From: Candidatus Gottesmanbacteria bacterium RIFCSPLOWO2_01_FULL_43_11b
GTDB lineage: Bacteria; Patescibacteriota; Microgenomatia; UBA10105; UBA927
Assembly (NCBI GenBank): GCA_001780985.1
Contig: MFJV01000001.1
Span: forward strand, 308-37,465
DNA length: 37,158 nucleotides
Reading direction: 5' to 3'
How positions within the stretch are numbered: position 1 is the first letter of the stretch; every line of letters starts with the position of its first letter. The notes beneath the pieces are model-generated. The model did not search any database, was not told the origin of the DNA, and saw nothing but the letters and a program-made list of their open reading frames with translations. A program made the position numbers and the translations under genes. Shown in pieces: positions 18,081 through 27,353 of this stretch.

Positions 18081-18683
18081 ACCTACGACTTTCCCCTGAA
18101 TTTTGACGTGTGTGGTAAAAATCGGTGTCATGGTTGAATTTGCAGGAGCGAGTTTAATCCGCTCTTTTTCAAAATATATCCGCTTAAGCGTCGCTAAGCC
18201 GTTTGGAAGGAGGGCGACGACTATATCACCATTTTTAGCATCCTGCTGGTGCACAATTACAACGTAATCGCCGTCTAAAATACCATCCTCTACCATTGAG
18301 CTTCCCTTCACCTGAAGAACATAGCCTGATTTTGACTGCGGAATGAGGCCGGGGGCAACAGAAATATAGAAATTGGGGTCTGTATATGGCTCAAGGGGCG
18401 TTCCTGCCGCAATAAACCCAAGAACCGGGAGTTCCACTGCATTTGGATTGGTCGTTGTCCTATACTCGTCCCGGATTACATCAATACCACGGGAAGTTCC
18501 GTCAAGTTTTTTAATAAAACCCTTCTGACGGAGCCTGTCAACATGCTCGTGGACGGTTGCAGGAGAATGCATATTCATGGCTTCTCCTATCTCTTTAAGC
18601 GTCGGAGCGTACCCGTAACGGTCTATAAACTGCGTGATAAAATCAAGGAGCTGTCTTTCTTTAGGATAGAGAATTGCCGGCAT
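18060..18683 (-). CDS. lexA: LexA repressor
   Basis: PTLKEIGEAMNMHSPATVHEHVDRLRQKGF wHTH; cleavage region FIAAGTP; Ser GSSMVEDGI; Lys ATLKR. Start at 18683 (MPAILYPKERQ) fits the family. Confidence 0.93.
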   Translation of the reverse strand: MPAILYPKERQLLDFITQFIDRYGYAPTLKEIGEAMNMHSPATVHEHVDRLRQKGFIKKLDGTSRGIDVIRDEYRTTTNPNAVELPVLGFIAAGTPLEPYTDPNFYISVAPGLIPQSKSGYVLQVKGSSMVEDGILDGDYVVIVHQQDAKNGDIVVALLPNGLATLKRIYFEKERIKLAPANSTMTPIFTTHVKIQGKVVGLIRKFV

Positions 18684-18723
18684 ACTATTAATGGTATAAT
18701 TGAAATTAATCCGAATTGTCAAG
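18682..18723. promoter_or_regulatory. overlapping divergent lexA/uvrB promoters with candidate LexA operator
   Basis: Near-perfect 16-bp palindrome ATACTATTAATGGTAT (18682-18697); minus-strand -35 TTGACA (18723-18718) and -10 TATACC (18698-18693) for lexA; plus-strand TATAAT (18695-18700) for uvrB. Confidence 0.6.
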
Positions 18724-18732
18724 ATATCAAAC

Positions 18733-20703
18733 ATGGGCAAATTTAAACTTCAATCAACATTTCAACCTACCGGAGATCAGCCTCAGGCTATAGAAGCTCT
18801 TGTAAAGGGACTAAAGTTAAAATTACCCGAACAGGTGCTCATAGGAGTCACTGGGAGCGGGAAAACGTTTACTATGGCAAATGTTATCGCAAACGTTCAA
18901 AGACCTACATTGATTATTTCCCACAATAAAACACTTGCAGCACAGCTTTACCAGGAATTTAGGGATTTCTTTCCCAATAACGCGGTAAGCTACTTCGTTT
19001 CTTACTACGATTACTACCAACCGGAAGCATACATTCCGCAAACCGATACATACATAGAAAAAGAAACGGAAATTAACGAGGAGATAGATAAACTCCGGCT
19101 TGCCGCAACAACAAACCTTTTAACTCGAAAGGATACGATTATCGTAGCTTCAGTTTCGTGTATATATAACATTGGCTCTCCCAAGGAATACGGTCATTTT
19201 GTGCTTGAACTTCGTCCGGGAACAAAAGTAACCCGGGAAAGTATTTTTGATCGTTTGGTTGATCTTCAATACAGCAGAAGCGATTATGGTTTTCACCGGG
19301 GTACATTTCGTGTTCGGGGCGATACAATAGACCTTTTTCCGGCCTATGAAGATTCTGCAATCCGAATTGTCATGGGCAGTAGCGGAGTTATTTCACTTGA
19401 TCGAAGAGATCCGTTAACCGGTAAAAAAATAGAAGATCTTCCTGCCACAGTCATTTACCCGGCAAAACACTATATGACCGATCCGAGAATGTATAAGGAT
19501 GTATTTGCTCAAATACGGCAAGATATGGAAGAACGAGTCAAATATTTTACGAAAAATAAAAAATTTATTGAGGCACAGCGTATCCGGGAACGCGTTACCT
19601 ATGATCTGGAGATGATCCAGGAAGTGGGATTTGTTAACGGTATAGAAAATTACAGCCGGTACTTTGACGGGAGAAAGCCCGGAGAGCCTCCGTATACACT
19701 CCTTGACTATTTTGAAGAAGCAGCAGGCCGTGACTATTTATTGTTTATCGATGAATCACATATGACGGTGCCTCAGATTCGTGGCATGTACCATGGCGAC
19801 AGAAGCCGAAAGCAAACGCTTATTGATTACGGATTCCGTCTCCCTGCTGCAATTGACAACAGACCTCTTCGGATTGAGGAATTTCTCCGTCGTATGCCGC
19901 AAACCGTTTACGTTTCCGCCACACCTAGTGAATGGGAGGTAAGTCGGGCAGAGACGGTGGAGCAGTTGATCCGACCAACTGGCTTAGTTGATCCGGCAAT
20001 TGATGTTCGCCCTAGTTCCGGCCAAATCGAAGATCTCATCTCTGAAATTCAAAAAAGAGTAGTAAAAAAAGAACGGGTACTTGTTACGACACTGACGAAG
20101 CGTACGGCAGAGGATTTATCTAAATTCCTTAAAGACCGCGGTATTAATGTTCACTATTTACACTCAGACATCATCACTCTTGAACGAAGTGATATTTTGG
20201 CGGATTTACGGGGCGGAGTTTACGACGTTATTGTAGGGATCAATTTACTTCGGGAAGGACTGGATCTGCCGGAAGTATCGCTTGTGGCAGTTCTCGATGC
20301 GGATAAAGAAGGATTTCTGAGAAGCCGTGTGAGTCTTATTCAAACCATGGGAAGAGCTGCACGGCACGTTGCCGGACAGGTGATTCTTTATGCCGATACA
20401 ATGACAGGATCGATGAGAGAGGCAATCGAAGAAGTGACAAGGAGAAGGAATATTCAGCTTGAATACAATAAAAAACACGGCGTTACTCCCAAAAGTATTT
20501 CAAAGCCAATTCGATCACGATTGGTTGAAAAGGTAGAAGAGATAAAAGAAGAAATGAAGGTAGAATCCATGACGCCAATGGATAAAAAGAAAGCCATTGT
20601 TCGCTATACCAAGCTTCTGAGAGAATCGTCACGCGATCTCGATTTCGAATCCGCCGCCCGCTTCCGAGATCTTCTCACTCAACTTCAAGGAGACTCCTCG
20701 TAG
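18733..20703 (+). CDS. uvrB: excinuclease ABC subunit B
   Basis: FKLQSTFQPTGDQPQAIEALV, GVTGSGKTFTMANVI, YYDYYQPEAYIP, GINLLREGLDLPEVSLVAVLDADKEGFLRS; start 18733 preferred. Confidence 0.97.
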   Translation: MGKFKLQSTFQPTGDQPQAIEALVKGLKLKLPEQVLIGVTGSGKTFTMANVIANVQRPTLIISHNKTLAAQLYQEFRDFFPNNAVSYFVSYYDYYQPEAYIPQTDTYIEKETEINEEIDKLRLAATTNLLTRKDTIIVASVSCIYNIGSPKEYGHFVLELRPGTKVTRESIFDRLVDLQYSRSDYGFHRGTFRVRGDTIDLFPAYEDSAIRIVMGSSGVISLDRRDPLTGKKIEDLPATVIYPAKHYMTDPRMYKDVFAQIRQDMEERVKYFTKNKKFIEAQRIRERVTYDLEMIQEVGFVNGIENYSRYFDGRKPGEPPYTLLDYFEEAAGRDYLLFIDESHMTVPQIRGMYHGDRSRKQTLIDYGFRLPAAIDNRPLRIEEFLRRMPQTVYVSATPSEWEVSRAETVEQLIRPTGLVDPAIDVRPSSGQIEDLISEIQKRVVKKERVLVTTLTKRTAEDLSKFLKDRGINVHYLHSDIITLERSDILADLRGGVYDVIVGINLLREGLDLPEVSLVAVLDADKEGFLRSRVSLIQTMGRAARHVAGQVILYADTMTGSMREAIEEVTRRRNIQLEYNKKHGVTPKSISKPIRSRLVEKVEEIKEEMKVESMTPMDKKKAIVRYTKLLRESSRDLDFESAARFRDLLTQLQGDSS

Positions 20704-20704
20704 G
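20683..20704 (+). repeat. palindromic repeat copy a (CTTCAAGGAGACTCCTCGTAGG), 3' end of uvrB
   Basis: Exact reverse complement of copy b; supplies the last uvrB codons and the TAG stop. Confidence 0.85.
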
Positions 20705-20760
20705 CTATAATTTCATGATACAATGCAAGGTGCCACGGTATATCGGTGGTCGTTTTGGGT

Positions 20761-23652
20761 ATGGAATACATCACTATCAAAGGCGCCAGACAGCACAATT
20801 TAAAAAATATAAATCTGGAGCTTCCGAAGAATAAGCTCATTGTTTTTACGGGATTATCGGGCTCCGGGAAGAGTTCTCTTGCCTTTGACACGATTTATGC
20901 AGAGGGGCAGCGGCGATATGTTGAGTCCTTAAGCTCTTACGCACGGCAGTTTTTGGGTGTCATGGACAAACCTGATGTAGATTCAATAACCGGTCTTTCT
21001 CCTGCAATTTCTATTGATCAAAAATCAACCTCCCATAACCCCCGTTCTACAGTCGGAACAGTCACGGAAATTTACGATTATCTGAGACTTTTGTTTGCCA
21101 GAATTGGCCACCCCCATTGTCCTATCTGTGACAGGGAGATTTCCCGGATGAGTATTGATCAAATTATCGATGCAATGCTTACCCGTGCAAAGGAAAAACT
21201 AACAGAAACCAAATATTTCCGGTTTCTTATTGTTTCTCCCGTTGTTCGTGATCGAAAAGGCGAGTTTGGTGAACTTTTTAAAAACCTCAAGTCAAAGGGA
21301 TTTCGGCAGGTACGAATCGATGGTCGCTTCGTTGATTTGGATGAAGACATATTCCTCATTAAAACAAATAAACACACGATTGATGTCGTTATTGACCGAT
21401 TGAGCGTTGACAAAAAAACACTTTCAGCAATGCGATCCCGATTGCATGACGCTACGGAACAGAGTCTTACATTATCGGACGGGTTAGTGTACCTTGTTGA
21501 AATCCATGATGCAGGCTTTACCATACCCAAAAAACCTAAAAAAATGAATGATTATGTATTTTCAGAAAAATTTAGTTGTCCGGTTGATAATATTTCACTT
21601 GCTGAGATCGAACCCCGCTCATTTTCCTTTAACTCTCCGCATGGTGCCTGTCCTAAGTGTACGGGGTTAGGAAGTATATTGTCTGTTGATAGTGAACTTA
21701 TAATACGTCCTGAACTTTCAATTACAGAAGGCGGAATATTACCTTTTGCGAAAATGTTTCTCTACGATACGTGGTATGCACGGGTCATCCAAACAGTATG
21801 TGATCAGTATGGCATTGATATCCGTGCTCCGCTGCGGAATTTAACGCAAAAACAAAAGAAAGTACTGCTTTATGGAACTGGTGATGAACTTTTTAAAGTG
21901 AGAGGAACCAACCGTTTCGGAGAAATGACCGCGATTACTGAAGAATTCCATGGTTTTATACCGGAACTTATCCGCAGACATAAAGAAACAGAATCGGATT
22001 ACGTGAGAATTGAAATCGAAAAATACATGCGGGAGGAACTTTGTGAACTCTGCGGAGGAAAACGGCTAAAAAAAGAGAGTTTGACCATAACCATCGATAA
22101 ATTTTCTATTGCTGATGTCGTTGATCTTTCCATCACCGATACCCACACATGGATACGAAGTCTTTTGAGTAAACTTGGTAAAACTGAAGCTATTATTGCA
22201 ACGCCGATTATTAAAGAAATTGATAATAGACTTGGATTCCTCATGAGTGTGGGGCTTGAGTATCTGACTTTGTCACGGGCTGCACGAACTTTAGCCGGAG
22301 GGGAAGCGCAACGTATTCGATTAGCTTCCCAAATTGGATCAGGGCTTACCGGTGTACTCTATGTCCTTGACGAGCCGTCAATCGGACTCCATCCAAGAGA
22401 CAACAACAGGTTAATTACAACGCTTAAAAGACTTCGGGATTTAGGAAATACAGTGGTCGTTGTAGAACATGACAAGGAAATGATAGAGGAAAGTGACTGG
22501 ATTGTTGATTTTGGTCCCGGGGCAGGAAAACACGGAGGAAAAATTATAGCGGAAGGAACAGTTTCTCAGGTTTTGAGAAATACGCAATCTATTACCGGTC
22601 AGTTTCTTTCCGGGAAAAGGCACGTTCATGTTCCTCATACACGAAAAGAGCAATCCAGTATGATACTTAAAATATTTGACGTCTCCCATAATAACCTTAA
22701 AAAAGTCGATGTGTCATTTCCTTTAGGACGGTTCATTGCCGTAACAGGGGTATCAGGGAGCGGAAAATCATCACTGGTCGTTGAGACGCTCTATCCATCT
22801 CTCATGCGTCACTTTAATCCATTCTCCAAAGAACGCCCCGGAACCCACAAACGCATTGAAGGAACCGAAAATATAGATAAAGTGATTCTTATCGATCAAT
22901 CACCAATCGGACGAACACCACGGAGTAATCCCGCCACCTATACAGGGCTCTTTAGTTTTATTAGAGAAGCATTTGCCAGTGCCTCTGAGGCAAAATTGCG
23001 AGGGTATATGCCCGGAAGGTTCTCGTTTAATGTTAAAGGGGGAAGATGTGAGGCGTGTGAGGGAGAAGGGCAACGGAAAATCGAAATGCAATTTTTAGCA
23101 GACGTCTATGTTACCTGCGAAGTATGTAGCGGAAAGCGGTATAACCATGAAACTCTGGAAGTTCTCTTTCACGGCAAAAATATTGCGGAAATCTTAGACC
23201 TAACCATTGAAGAGGCGTTGAAATTTTTCAAAAACCATTTTCGTATTGCGGGTAAACTCCAAACGTTAAGTGATGTCGGACTTGGATATATGCATCTAGG
23301 ACAACCCGCAACGACTCTTTCAGGAGGGGAAGCGCAGCGGGTCAAGCTTGCAACAGAACTATCACGGAGAGATACAGGAAAAACGTTTTACATTCTTGAT
23401 GAGCCTACAACCGGACTTCATTTTGCGGATCTGGAAAAATTACTCCATGTGCTCCATAGACTCGTTGAAAAAGGCAACAGCGTTGTTGTCATTGAACATA
23501 ATCTTGATGTTATTCAATCTGCTGATTGGATTATCGACCTGGGTCCTGAAGGCGGCGATGCAGGCGGATATGTTGTTGTTTCCGGTTCACCGACAGATGT
23601 TGCAAAACACAAAAATTCTTACACAGGACAATTCTTACGGAAAATACTATAG
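20761..23652 (+). CDS. uvrA: excinuclease ABC subunit A
   Basis: ITIKGARQHNLKNINLELPKNKLIVFTGLSGSGKSSLAFDTIYAEGQRRYVES; two ABC signatures (LAGGEAQRIRLA, LSGGEAQRVKLA); CxxC zinc motifs; start 20761 preferred. Confidence 0.97.
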   Translation: MEYITIKGARQHNLKNINLELPKNKLIVFTGLSGSGKSSLAFDTIYAEGQRRYVESLSSYARQFLGVMDKPDVDSITGLSPAISIDQKSTSHNPRSTVGTVTEIYDYLRLLFARIGHPHCPICDREISRMSIDQIIDAMLTRAKEKLTETKYFRFLIVSPVVRDRKGEFGELFKNLKSKGFRQVRIDGRFVDLDEDIFLIKTNKHTIDVVIDRLSVDKKTLSAMRSRLHDATEQSLTLSDGLVYLVEIHDAGFTIPKKPKKMNDYVFSEKFSCPVDNISLAEIEPRSFSFNSPHGACPKCTGLGSILSVDSELIIRPELSITEGGILPFAKMFLYDTWYARVIQTVCDQYGIDIRAPLRNLTQKQKKVLLYGTGDELFKVRGTNRFGEMTAITEEFHGFIPELIRRHKETESDYVRIEIEKYMREELCELCGGKRLKKESLTITIDKFSIADVVDLSITDTHTWIRSLLSKLGKTEAIIATPIIKEIDNRLGFLMSVGLEYLTLSRAARTLAGGEAQRIRLASQIGSGLTGVLYVLDEPSIGLHPRDNNRLITTLKRLRDLGNTVVVVEHDKEMIEESDWIVDFGPGAGKHGGKIIAEGTVSQVLRNTQSITGQFLSGKRHVHVPHTRKEQSSMILKIFDVSHNNLKKVDVSFPLGRFIAVTGVSGSGKSSLVVETLYPSLMRHFNPFSKERPGTHKRIEGTENIDKVILIDQSPIGRTPRSNPATYTGLFSFIREAFASASEAKLRGYMPGRFSFNVKGGRCEACEGEGQRKIEMQFLADVYVTCEVCSGKRYNHETLEVLFHGKNIAEILDLTIEEALKFFKNHFRIAGKLQTLSDVGLGYMHLGQPATTLSGGEAQRVKLATELSRRDTGKTFYILDEPTTGLHFADLEKLLHVLHRLVEKGNSVVVIEHNLDVIQSADWIIDLGPEGGDAGGYVVVSGSPTDVAKHKNSYTGQFLRKIL

Positions 23653-23661
23653 AATAACATC

Positions 23662-25443
23662 ATGATCAAGAGAATTATTTTTTCTCTGTTTATCTTCCTG
23701 TTTTTACTCACGTCAAAAATATATGCTGCAGGGGAATTTCAGGCTGACTATAACGTCAATTACGCAATTTCACCAATTGGTACGACGATCGTAACCCAAA
23801 ATGTAACTCTCACCAATAAACTCACGAATCTCTATCCCAAGCGGTACAACATAACCATTGATAGCGACAAAATTAAAAACGTCATAGCTACTGACGAAGT
23901 CGGAGCAATTACTCCCACAATTGCCTTAAAAGACGGGAAAACAGAAATTGGGATTGACTTTAATACCCAAAATGCCGGTGTTGGGAAAAAAACCCTGTTT
24001 ACGCTTCGATATGAACATGGCGATGTTGCCCACAAAAACGGTCGCATATGGGAAATTCTCATTCCGGGAGTTGAAAATGATCAGGATCTGGGAAATTACA
24101 CGACAACACTCTCTGTTCCATCATCGTTTGGACCTGTTGCGTACCTTAATCCCAGACCCAATCACGGAGCCTGGACAAAAGAGCAGATGGTGCAGGGAGG
24201 AATTGTCGCAGCGTACGGGGATGAACAGGTATTTGCGCTCACTCTCTCGTACTATTTAGAAAATAACTCTGTTGCAAGTAACGATCTGGAAGTAGCCTTA
24301 CCACCTGATACTGCCTTCCAATCAGTCACAATTGATTCAATTTCCCCTCAACCCAAAACAGTCATTCGCGATGCAGACGGAAACTGGCTCGCACGCTATA
24401 ACGTAAATCCGGGGCAAAAGCTCGAAATAACGGCAAATCTTACAGTTCGAATCTACCTTACTCCTAAAAAAGATTGGGTTGCTGAGTCAATTAACCCGGA
24501 TGACTACCTTTCGCCTTCTCGCTATTGGGAGGTTTATGATGCAAGAATCACAAAACTTGCACAAACCTATCGTACTCCACGCCAGATTTATGATTACGTC
24601 GTTACCTCTCTCTCTTATGACTATCAACGTGTCACACAAAATCCCACAAGACTCGGTGCGGTCGGGGTTTTGGTAAATCCAAAATCGGCAATTTGCATGG
24701 AATTTACTGATTTATTTATCGCAATTGCCCGTGCTGCAGGTATTCCTGCCCGGGAAGTAGTCGGATATGCCCATACGACCAATAGCAAATTACGGCCTCT
24801 TTCCCTTGTTTCCGATGTCTTACATGCATGGCCGGAATATTACGACAGCGACAGAAATATCTGGGTTCCTGTGGATCCCACGTGGGCAAATACAACCGGG
24901 GGAGTTGACTATTTTAATACGCTTGATTTTAACCATATTGTATTTGCGATCCACGGAAAATCGAGTGAACTGCCGTACCCTGCAGGATTTTACCGAAATG
25001 CAGCAAAATCAGGGAAAGATGTTCAAGTTAGTTTTGTCGAAACGAAACCAGACGAGATAACGGCAGGACCGCTGACTATAACAATTGACTTTCCTGATAA
25101 AGTAACCGGAGGGATCCGCTCAGCAGGTCATGTTTATGTAAAAAATGAAAGCGGTAATAGTATTTCCCAAGCCAATATTTCCGTTGAATCGAAAGTAGGT
25201 AATATTAATCTATCCAAAGTTGAAAAGAACATTCCTCCTTATGCGTCAGTTGATATTCCTATAGAAATTAAAACAACGTCATTTAGCCTCATGGAAGAGG
25301 GAAGATTAATTGTGAATGTTGATGGGCAAATAGAAACACACTCATTTATTGTCCGACCTATATATTGGATATTTCTTCCCTATGTTGCAGTCGTTGCCGG
25401 TGGTATGATACTTTTCGTCCTATGGAAGTATCTACGGCGCTAA
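23662..25443 (+). CDS. secreted/membrane-anchored transglutaminase-like domain protein
   Basis: N-terminal signal peptide; Cys motif AICMEFTDLFIAIARAAGIPAREVVGY and His/Asp HAWPEYYDSDRNIWVPVDPTW; C-terminal TM helix. Confidence 0.85.
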   Translation: MIKRIIFSLFIFLFLLTSKIYAAGEFQADYNVNYAISPIGTTIVTQNVTLTNKLTNLYPKRYNITIDSDKIKNVIATDEVGAITPTIALKDGKTEIGIDFNTQNAGVGKKTLFTLRYEHGDVAHKNGRIWEILIPGVENDQDLGNYTTTLSVPSSFGPVAYLNPRPNHGAWTKEQMVQGGIVAAYGDEQVFALTLSYYLENNSVASNDLEVALPPDTAFQSVTIDSISPQPKTVIRDADGNWLARYNVNPGQKLEITANLTVRIYLTPKKDWVAESINPDDYLSPSRYWEVYDARITKLAQTYRTPRQIYDYVVTSLSYDYQRVTQNPTRLGAVGVLVNPKSAICMEFTDLFIAIARAAGIPAREVVGYAHTTNSKLRPLSLVSDVLHAWPEYYDSDRNIWVPVDPTWANTTGGVDYFNTLDFNHIVFAIHGKSSELPYPAGFYRNAAKSGKDVQVSFVETKPDEITAGPLTITIDFPDKVTGGIRSAGHVYVKNESGNSISQANISVESKVGNINLSKVEKNIPPYASVDIPIEIKTTSFSLMEEGRLIVNVDGQIETHSFIVRPIYWIFLPYVAVVAGGMILFVLWKYLRR

Positions 25444-26678
25444 CTTCATTACCCCACCAACCAGGTGTTTACTTGTTTCGGGATAAAAGTAATCACGTTA
25501 TTTACGTTGGGAAAGCAATTGATCTATTCCGGAGGGTTAAAAGTTACGTACACACTCCACTTTTTGAACATATAGCAGATATTCAAACAATTGAAACAAC
25601 AAGTGAATTTGATGCCCTGCTTCTTGAAGCAAAACTCATCAGAGAATTTAAACCGAAGTTTAATGTAATAACAAAAGACGATAAATCCCCTCTTTTTATC
25701 GTCTTGACACTTTCTCAACCACTCCCGAGAGTGCTGTTTGCACGAAAGACTCAGCTTCGTGCCTTAGTTACAAAAAGAGGGGATAAAGTATTTGGCCCGT
25801 TTCAATCAGCCAAAATGACTTATTCGCTCATGCAGCACATTCGGAACGTTATCCCATTTTGTCAACAGAAAAGAAGAGATGGGAAACCGTGTTTTTATAC
25901 ACACCTTGGTCTTTGTTCACCATGCCCTTCAGTATTATCGAAAAACCCAAATGCGAAAGGGAAACATATCTACCGCCGGAATATGATTCGAATAAAAAAT
26001 ATTTTAAACGGAAAAGCTACATTCGTACTTTCTCAGATGGAAAAAGAAATGCAAAGTCGTGCGAAAGCCATGCGTTTTGAACAAGCACAAGTATTAAGAA
26101 ATCAAATTGCATCGTTTTATGAACTTCTCAAACGGAAATATGACCCTTCGGTATATCTCCACGATGACGGGGCGCAGGATATTTACAGGGAACAAATAGA
26201 GGATCTTGCAAATATTCTAAACTTATCAAACCTGCGCCGTATTGAGGCAATTGATATATCGAATATTTCAGGGGGTTTTGCTACAGGATCGCTCGTTGTT
26301 CTTACAGATGGACGTACGGACAAAGACTGGTATAGACGGTTTCGCATACGTACAGTACGAGGTTCTAACGACACTGCAATGATAACTGAAGTCGTCAGAA
26401 GACGCTTTAAACACGACGATTGGCCAAAACCGGATCTTTTGGTTATTGACGGGGGAAAAGGGCAGGTAAGGGCAGCAGCAGGCGCACCTGTGCCCGTTAT
26501 AGGGCTTGCCAAACGACTGGAGGAAATAATCGTTCCGACTGACATAGGATTTAAAGTACACAGACTTTCCCTTTCCCGGCCGGCAATTCACCTCCTGCAA
26601 AGAATTCGCGACGAAGCCCACCGCTTTGCTCTCCGCTATCACCGCCACCTACGAGGAGTCTCCTTGAAGTCATTCTAG
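25422..26678 (+). CDS. uvrC: excinuclease ABC subunit C, short form without C-terminal HhH region
   Basis: GIY-YIG PGVYLFRDKSNHVIYVGKA; UVR-like helix; RNase H-like AIDISNISGG..PDLLVIDGGKGQ..RDEAHRFALRYHRHLR; ends LRGVSLKSF*. Confidence 0.92.
   Translation: MEVSTALTSLPHQPGVYLFRDKSNHVIYVGKAIDLFRRVKSYVHTPLFEHIADIQTIETTSEFDALLLEAKLIREFKPKFNVITKDDKSPLFIVLTLSQPLPRVLFARKTQLRALVTKRGDKVFGPFQSAKMTYSLMQHIRNVIPFCQQKRRDGKPCFYTHLGLCSPCPSVLSKNPNAKGKHIYRRNMIRIKNILNGKATFVLSQMEKEMQSRAKAMRFEQAQVLRNQIASFYELLKRKYDPSVYLHDDGAQDIYREQIEDLANILNLSNLRRIEAIDISNISGGFATGSLVVLTDGRTDKDWYRRFRIRTVRGSNDTAMITEVVRRRFKHDDWPKPDLLVIDGGKGQVRAAAGAPVPVIGLAKRLEEIIVPTDIGFKVHRLSLSRPAIHLLQRIRDEAHRFALRYHRHLRGVSLKSF
26648..26669 (-). repeat. 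palindromic repeat copy b (CCTACGAGGAGTCTCCTTGAAG), 3' end of uvrC and adjacent to RAYT stop
   Basis: 22/22 identity to the reverse complement of copy a. Confidence 0.85.
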
Positions 26679-26862
26679 ATCTAAAGTAACTTCGGTTATG
26701 GGCTTTATGTCATCAAAATTACCTTGCTCCACGAAGGACCGATAGTTCATATGAGGATTTTTATGAAAAAAATAACTTAGAATACTCTCCGTCGACACCC
26801 ACTCCTGAGAAAACCGGTGTAGGTAATTGCCATATGAAGAATAACCATATTCATCTAACATT

Positions 26863-26880
26863 CGAGGAGTCTCCTTGAAG
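26863..26880 (-). repeat. palindromic repeat copy c, inside RAYT coding sequence
   Basis: CGAGGAGTCTCCTTGAAG, 18-bp identity with copy b; encodes PFKETPRM in RAYT. Confidence 0.8.
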
Positions 26881-27161
26881 GGGGATAACGATATAGGATT
26901 ACGGTGGATATATTTGGAAAGATAGATAAATTGGTTTTCATCTGTAACTCGTACTCCCTTATATGTTCCTTGAAAAAGTGGACCGATTCTTCGGTAATGG
27001 GAGTTAAAATACCTGACGTATTTCGTGGCAAGTGATCGCATGAAATGATCGATTCCATGATCAGAATTCTGTTTCACAAAGAGATGAAAATGGTTTGGCA
27101 TTAGACAGTAACACAGTAGAGTAATCTCACCATTATAGTTTTTGAGTTTTCGTGATGGTGG

Positions 27162-27183
27162 CTTCAAGGAGTCTCCTTGTAGG
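27162..27183 (+). repeat. palindromic repeat copy d, inside RAYT coding sequence
   Basis: CTTCAAGGAGTCTCCTTGTAGG; encodes PLQGDSLK on the RAYT strand. Confidence 0.85.
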
Positions 27184-27353
27184 GGTTCTGCAGTTAAATA
27201 GATTTCGAGGTAGGACAAAAACGTTTTATAATCACGGTCCTCCTGAAAAATTGTTCTTTTATCCACACCGCGATTATAAATATGATAGTAACCACCAGGG
27301 TCATACTCCTTTAGAGCATTTTTAGCAGGCATTAACTTAGTATACACCTTTAT

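Larger units (their letters stand above)
26670..27332 (-). mobile_element. REP-associated tyrosine transposase (RAYT, Y1_Tnp family)
   Basis: GGYYHIYNRGVDKRTIFQ; HuH motif CLMPNHFHLFV; catalytic-Tyr helix MRSLATKYVRYFNSHYRRIGPLFQGTYKGV; YIHRNP; start at MPAKN (27332) preferred. Confidence 0.92.
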
